Source: Haemophilus seminalis (lineage in GTDB: Bacteria; Pseudomonadota; Gammaproteobacteria; Enterobacterales; Pasteurellaceae). Taken from it: a stretch of DNA of 64,000 nt. Location of the stretch: the NCBI RefSeq assembly GCF_006384255.1, contig NZ_VCED01000003.1, forward strand, positions 1-64,000. Direction: 5' to 3'. How positions within the stretch are numbered: the stretch's first letter is position 1; each line of letters starts with the position of its first letter. The notes beneath the pieces were generated by a model that worked only from the letters and a program-made list of their open reading frames with translations, was not told where the DNA came from and made no database searches. The position numbers and the translations under genes are program-made. Below are positions 61,583 to 64,000 of this stretch, one piece after another.

Positions 61583-62572
61583 CTAATAATTTCTATCCAC
61601 AGACAAATATGCTAAAGAAATTAACGCCTTCTTATAATCACTGTCTGGCAACATTGCAATTGCATTTACTGCTTTTTGAGCTTCTTCTTTTGCACGATTC
61701 ATCGCATAATCTAAAGACTTATGCTCAGCCATAATAGCTAATACTTCATCAATAGCTTCACGTTTACCACCTTGCTCAATCGCTTCACGAATTAAAGCTG
61801 CCTGTTGAGCATTACCATGACGCATAGCGTGTAGCAGAGGAAGAGTCGGTTTGCCTTCAGCTAAATCATCACCTACATTTTTACCTAGAGCTTGTGCATT
61901 TGCACTATAATCCAATACATCATCCACGAGCTGAAATGCAGTTCCAAGATAACGCCCATAATCTTGTAAAGCCTTTTCTTGAGCTTCTGTTCCGCCTGCA
62001 ACAATTGCCGCAGCCTGACCAGCCACCTCAAACAAACGAGCAGTTTTGCTATAAATTACACGCATATAATTAGCTTCGCTCGTTTCGGGATCATTAACAT
62101 TCATTAACTGCTGAACTTCGCCTTCCGCTAAAACGTTAGTCGCATCGGCCATAATGCCCAAAATCTTCAATGACTCTAATTGTGCAACTAATTGAAATGC
62201 ACGCGTATAAATAAAGTCTCCTACAAGTACACTTGCAGCATTCCCAAATTCTGAGTTCGCCGTAGCACGCCCACGACGCATATCGGACTCATCCACCACA
62301 TCATCATGTAATAAAGAGGCCGTATGAATAAATTCAACAAACGTAGCACAAGTAATTGAATTAGATCCTCCAAATCCTAAAGATCGAGCTGCGAGAACTG
62401 CGATCAATGGACGGATCCGCTTACCACCGCCTTGAACAATATAAAAACCTAACTGTCCTATTAATGGAACATCTGAATTAAGCTGAGCAAGAATATTTTG
62501 ATTAACTTTTTGCATATCGGGATCTACTAGTTTCTGGATCGCGTCTATGCTCATAAGATCTTGTTTCTTCAT
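61583..62572 (-). CDS. ispB: octaprenyl diphosphate synthase
   Basis: IspB extends farnesyl diphosphate to the octaprenyl side chain of menaquinone. The 329-residue all-helical enzyme has the first aspartate-rich motif in LLHDDVVDESDMRRG and the second in FQLVDDVLDYSA, with GGKRIRPL. It lies divergent from rplU-rpmA, the same arrangement as in E. coli. Confidence 0.96.
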   Translation of the reverse strand: MKKQDLMSIDAIQKLVDPDMQKVNQNILAQLNSDVPLIGQLGFYIVQGGGKRIRPLIAVLAARSLGFGGSNSITCATFVEFIHTASLLHDDVVDESDMRRGRATANSEFGNAASVLVGDFIYTRAFQLVAQLESLKILGIMADATNVLAEGEVQQLMNVNDPETSEANYMRVIYSKTARLFEVAGQAAAIVAGGTEAQEKALQDYGRYLGTAFQLVDDVLDYSANAQALGKNVGDDLAEGKPTLPLLHAMRHGNAQQAALIREAIEQGGKREAIDEVLAIMAEHKSLDYAMNRAKEEAQKAVNAIAMLPDSDYKKALISLAYLSVDRNY

Positions 62573-62785
62573 TTTTTCATCAATTATTAGTCGAAAGTGC
62601 GGTGCATTTTACCCGAATTTTCAGACTTTCTGAAATCAATCCGCAAATGAAGGGAATTTTTTTATTTTATTGTAAATAAATTCTTGCCATAGGTAGGATT
62701 TTTCCGTAGAATTTGCGACCTATTTATATAAATTTTTAAGTGTGGACTGCTAAAGAGCAGGGAAACACAATTAAGCGGAGTATTT

Positions 62786-63097
62786 ATGTACGCAGTTTTC
62801 CAAAGTGGCGGTAAACAACACCGTGTGAGCGAAGGTCAAGTTGTTCGTTTAGAAAAACTTGAACTTTCAACTGGCGCAACAGTTGAGTTCGATTCTGTGT
62901 TGATGGTCGTTAATGGTGAAGATGTTAAAATCGGTGCACCAGTAGTTGCTGGCGCAAAAGTAGTGGCTGAAGTAGTTGCACAAGGTCGTGGCGAGAAAGT
63001 TAAAATCGTTAAATTCCGTCGTCGCAAACACAGCCGTAAACAACAAGGTCATCGTCAGTGGTTCACAGAAGTGAAAATCACTGGGATTCAAGCATAA
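62786..63097 (+). CDS. rplU: 50S ribosomal protein L21
   Basis: The 103-residue L21 begins [27 protein letters not shown] and ends with the [20 protein letters not shown] segment. AAGCGGAG precedes the ATG. It is the first gene of the rplU-rpmA operon, with 20 bases to rpmA. Promoter-like sequence lies in the 213-base gap from ispB. Confidence 0.97.
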   Translation: MYAVFQSGGKQHRVSEGQVVRLEKLELSTGATVEFDSVLMVVNGEDVKIGAPVVAGAKVVAEVVAQGRGEKVKIVKFRRRKHSRKQQGHRQWFTEVKITGIQA

Positions 63098-63117
63098 TTT
63101 CAGAGGAGATCAAGTAG

Positions 63118-63375
63118 ATGGCAACTAAAAAAGCTGGTGGTTCAACTCGTAACGGTCGCGATTCTGAAGCTAAACGCCTTGGTGTTAAACGTTTCGGTGG
63201 CGAATCTGTATTAGCAGGTAGCATCATTGTTCGTCAACGTGGTACTAAGTTCCACGCGGGTAGCAACGTAGGTATGGGCAAAGACCACACCTTATTCGCA
63301 ACTGCAGATGGTAAAGTTAAATTTGAAGTAAAAGGCGAGAAAAGCCGTAAATACGTAAGTATTGTTACTGAATAA
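63118..63375 (+). CDS. rpmA: 50S ribosomal protein L27
   Basis: The 85-residue L27 begins [28 protein letters not shown], a sequence highly conserved in bacteria that reaches the peptidyl transferase centre. GAGGAG precedes the ATG. A stem (ACGCCC/GGGGCGT, 63398-63420) after the stop is the operon terminator. Confidence 0.97.
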   Translation: MATKKAGGSTRNGRDSEAKRLGVKRFGGESVLAGSIIVRQRGTKFHAGSNVGMGKDHTLFATADGKVKFEVKGEKSRKYVSIVTE

Positions 63376-63397
63376 TTTAAAGTCTATTCGATTGAAA

Positions 63398-63426
63398 CGC
63401 CCTACAATTTTGTGGGGCGTTTTGTC
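63398..63426 (+). terminator. rplU-rpmA terminator
   Basis: AACGCCC and GGGCGTT form a stem followed by a T run directly after rpmA. Confidence 0.85.
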
Positions 63427-63455
63427 TTTTTTAATTTCACATAAGCGAGCAAGCA

Positions 63456-64000
63456 ATGAAACAACAACCTTTATTAGGCTTTACCTTTGCGCTTATTACC
63501 GCTATGGCTTGGGGATCCTTACCGATCGCTCTCAAACAAGTTTTATCTGTAATGAATGCGCAAACTATCGTATGGTATCGTTTTATTGTAGCCGCAATCT
63601 CATTATTAGTCCTACTTGCTTATAAAAAGAAATTACCAGAGCTAATAAAAGTCGGCCAATATACTTGGCTTGCTCTTATTGGGGTAATTGGTCTTACCGG
63701 CAATTTTCTATTATTTAGTAGTTCGCTGAATTATATTGAACCTTCAGTTGCACAAATTTTTATTCATTTATCCTCTTTTGGAATGCTCATCTGTGGTGTA
63801 CTGATCTTCAAAGAAAAATTGGGACTGCACCAAAAGATTGGACTTTTCTTATTGTTAATTGGTCTAGGTTTATTTTTTAATGATCATTTTGATGTATTTA
63901 CCGGACTCAATCAGTATTCAACAGGTGTCATCTTAAGCGTAGCAGGATCCCTTATTTGGGTCGCTTATGGAATGGCGCAAAAATTAATGTTGCGTAAATT
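63456..64000 (+). CDS. EamA/DMT-family transporter (partial, runs off the window)
   Basis: Translation from ATG 63456 gives MKQQPLLGFTFALITAMAWGSLPIALKQVL and stays open for 181 codons to the window end. It shows five to six hydrophobic helices and the EamA pattern (NFLLFSSSLNYIEPSVAQIFIHLSSFGMLICGVLIFKEKL). The substrate is unknown. It follows rpmA as the homologue HI0878 does in Rd (recalled). Confidence 0.9.
   Translation, partial: MKQQPLLGFTFALITAMAWGSLPIALKQVLSVMNAQTIVWYRFIVAAISLLVLLAYKKKLPELIKVGQYTWLALIGVIGLTGNFLLFSSSLNYIEPSVAQIFIHLSSFGMLICGVLIFKEKLGLHQKIGLFLLLIGLGLFFNDHFDVFTGLNQYSTGVILSVAGSLIWVAYGMAQKLMLRK

Noticed and set aside
63362..63625. 87-codon open frame after rpmA
   Set aside because: It is out of frame with the EamA transporter that begins at 63456, overlaps the terminator and shows no family resemblance.

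Overview
The window reads as a Haemophilus chromosome of the H. influenzae / H. haemolyticus group. Housekeeping genes are AT-rich, dozens of copies of the Pasteurellaceae uptake signal AAGTGCGGT are scattered through it, often as inverted pairs that serve as terminators, and the proteins look like those of H. influenzae. Blocks that I recall as separate in H. influenzae Rd (thiBPQ-bioB, ispH-lspA, ileS-ribF, dapA-bamC, exbBD-tonB, mutY-lpsA, ligA-zipA-cysZK, rplU-rpmA-ispB) are joined here, so the gene order is rearranged relative to Rd.

Layout. 1-1150: 3' end of 23S rRNA, 5S rRNA, terminator and a decayed IS200-type transposase. 1153-5670: bioB and a TPP-riboswitch-controlled thiBPQ operon. 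5700-6810: a truncated rdgB joined to a duplicated comE1 tail, a DUF305 protein behind a MerR-type 19-bp-spacer promoter, and comE1 with a CRP-S-like site. 6973-25683: ispH-lspA, a phosphoethanolamine-transferase-like protein, ileS, a small DUF2442/DUF4160 pair, ribF, murJ, rpsT, bamC-dapA, bcp, exbBD-tonB, a YafJ-like amidotransferase, cytochrome b562, tRNA-Phe and tRNA-Asn, mltC-yggX-mutY, rpmE. 25778-29232: four glycosyltransferases for lipooligosaccharide, the first two very AT-rich. 29271-36243: hemN, a DUF2489 gene, yihI, catalase, emrAB. 36369-50711: a type I-C CRISPR-Cas island. 50831-64000: ligA, zipA, cysZ, cysK, an amino-acid ABC transporter, pnuC, gor, queH, ispB, rplU, rpmA and the start of an EamA-family transporter.

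The centre of interest is the CRISPR island. GC-rich cas genes (cas3, cas5, cas8c, cas7, cas4, cas1, cas2) carry Neisseria-type DNA uptake 12-mers as well as Haemophilus uptake signals, which suggests they came through Neisseria. Two AT-rich inserts interrupt the operon: a three-gene cassette between cas3 and cas5 (nucleoid-associated-protein-like, PD-(D/E)XK nuclease-like, partner protein) and a DUF262/HNH restriction-type gene between cas4 and cas1.

In the cas5 leader (41904-41999) lies a crRNA-shaped element: a diverged repeat whose stem sequence is changed but whose hairpin position and 11-nt handle are kept, a 32-nt pseudo-spacer, and a second repeat-like hairpin with a UUCG loop. Cas5-type cleavage at both hairpins would release a 64-nt RNA of ordinary I-C crRNA shape. 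The pseudo-spacer matches 13 of its first 16 bases, next to a TTC motif (the usual I-C PAM), to the short gap between cas3 and the cassette, where the cassette promoter should be. Two of the three mismatches fall at positions 6 and 12, which Cascade does not read. My inference is that Cascade loaded with this RNA represses the inserted defence cassette, so that loss or inhibition of Cascade (for example by an anti-CRISPR) would switch it on. This would be a CreA/CreR-like circuit wired to a second, multi-gene defence system; it is a hypothesis from sequence alone.
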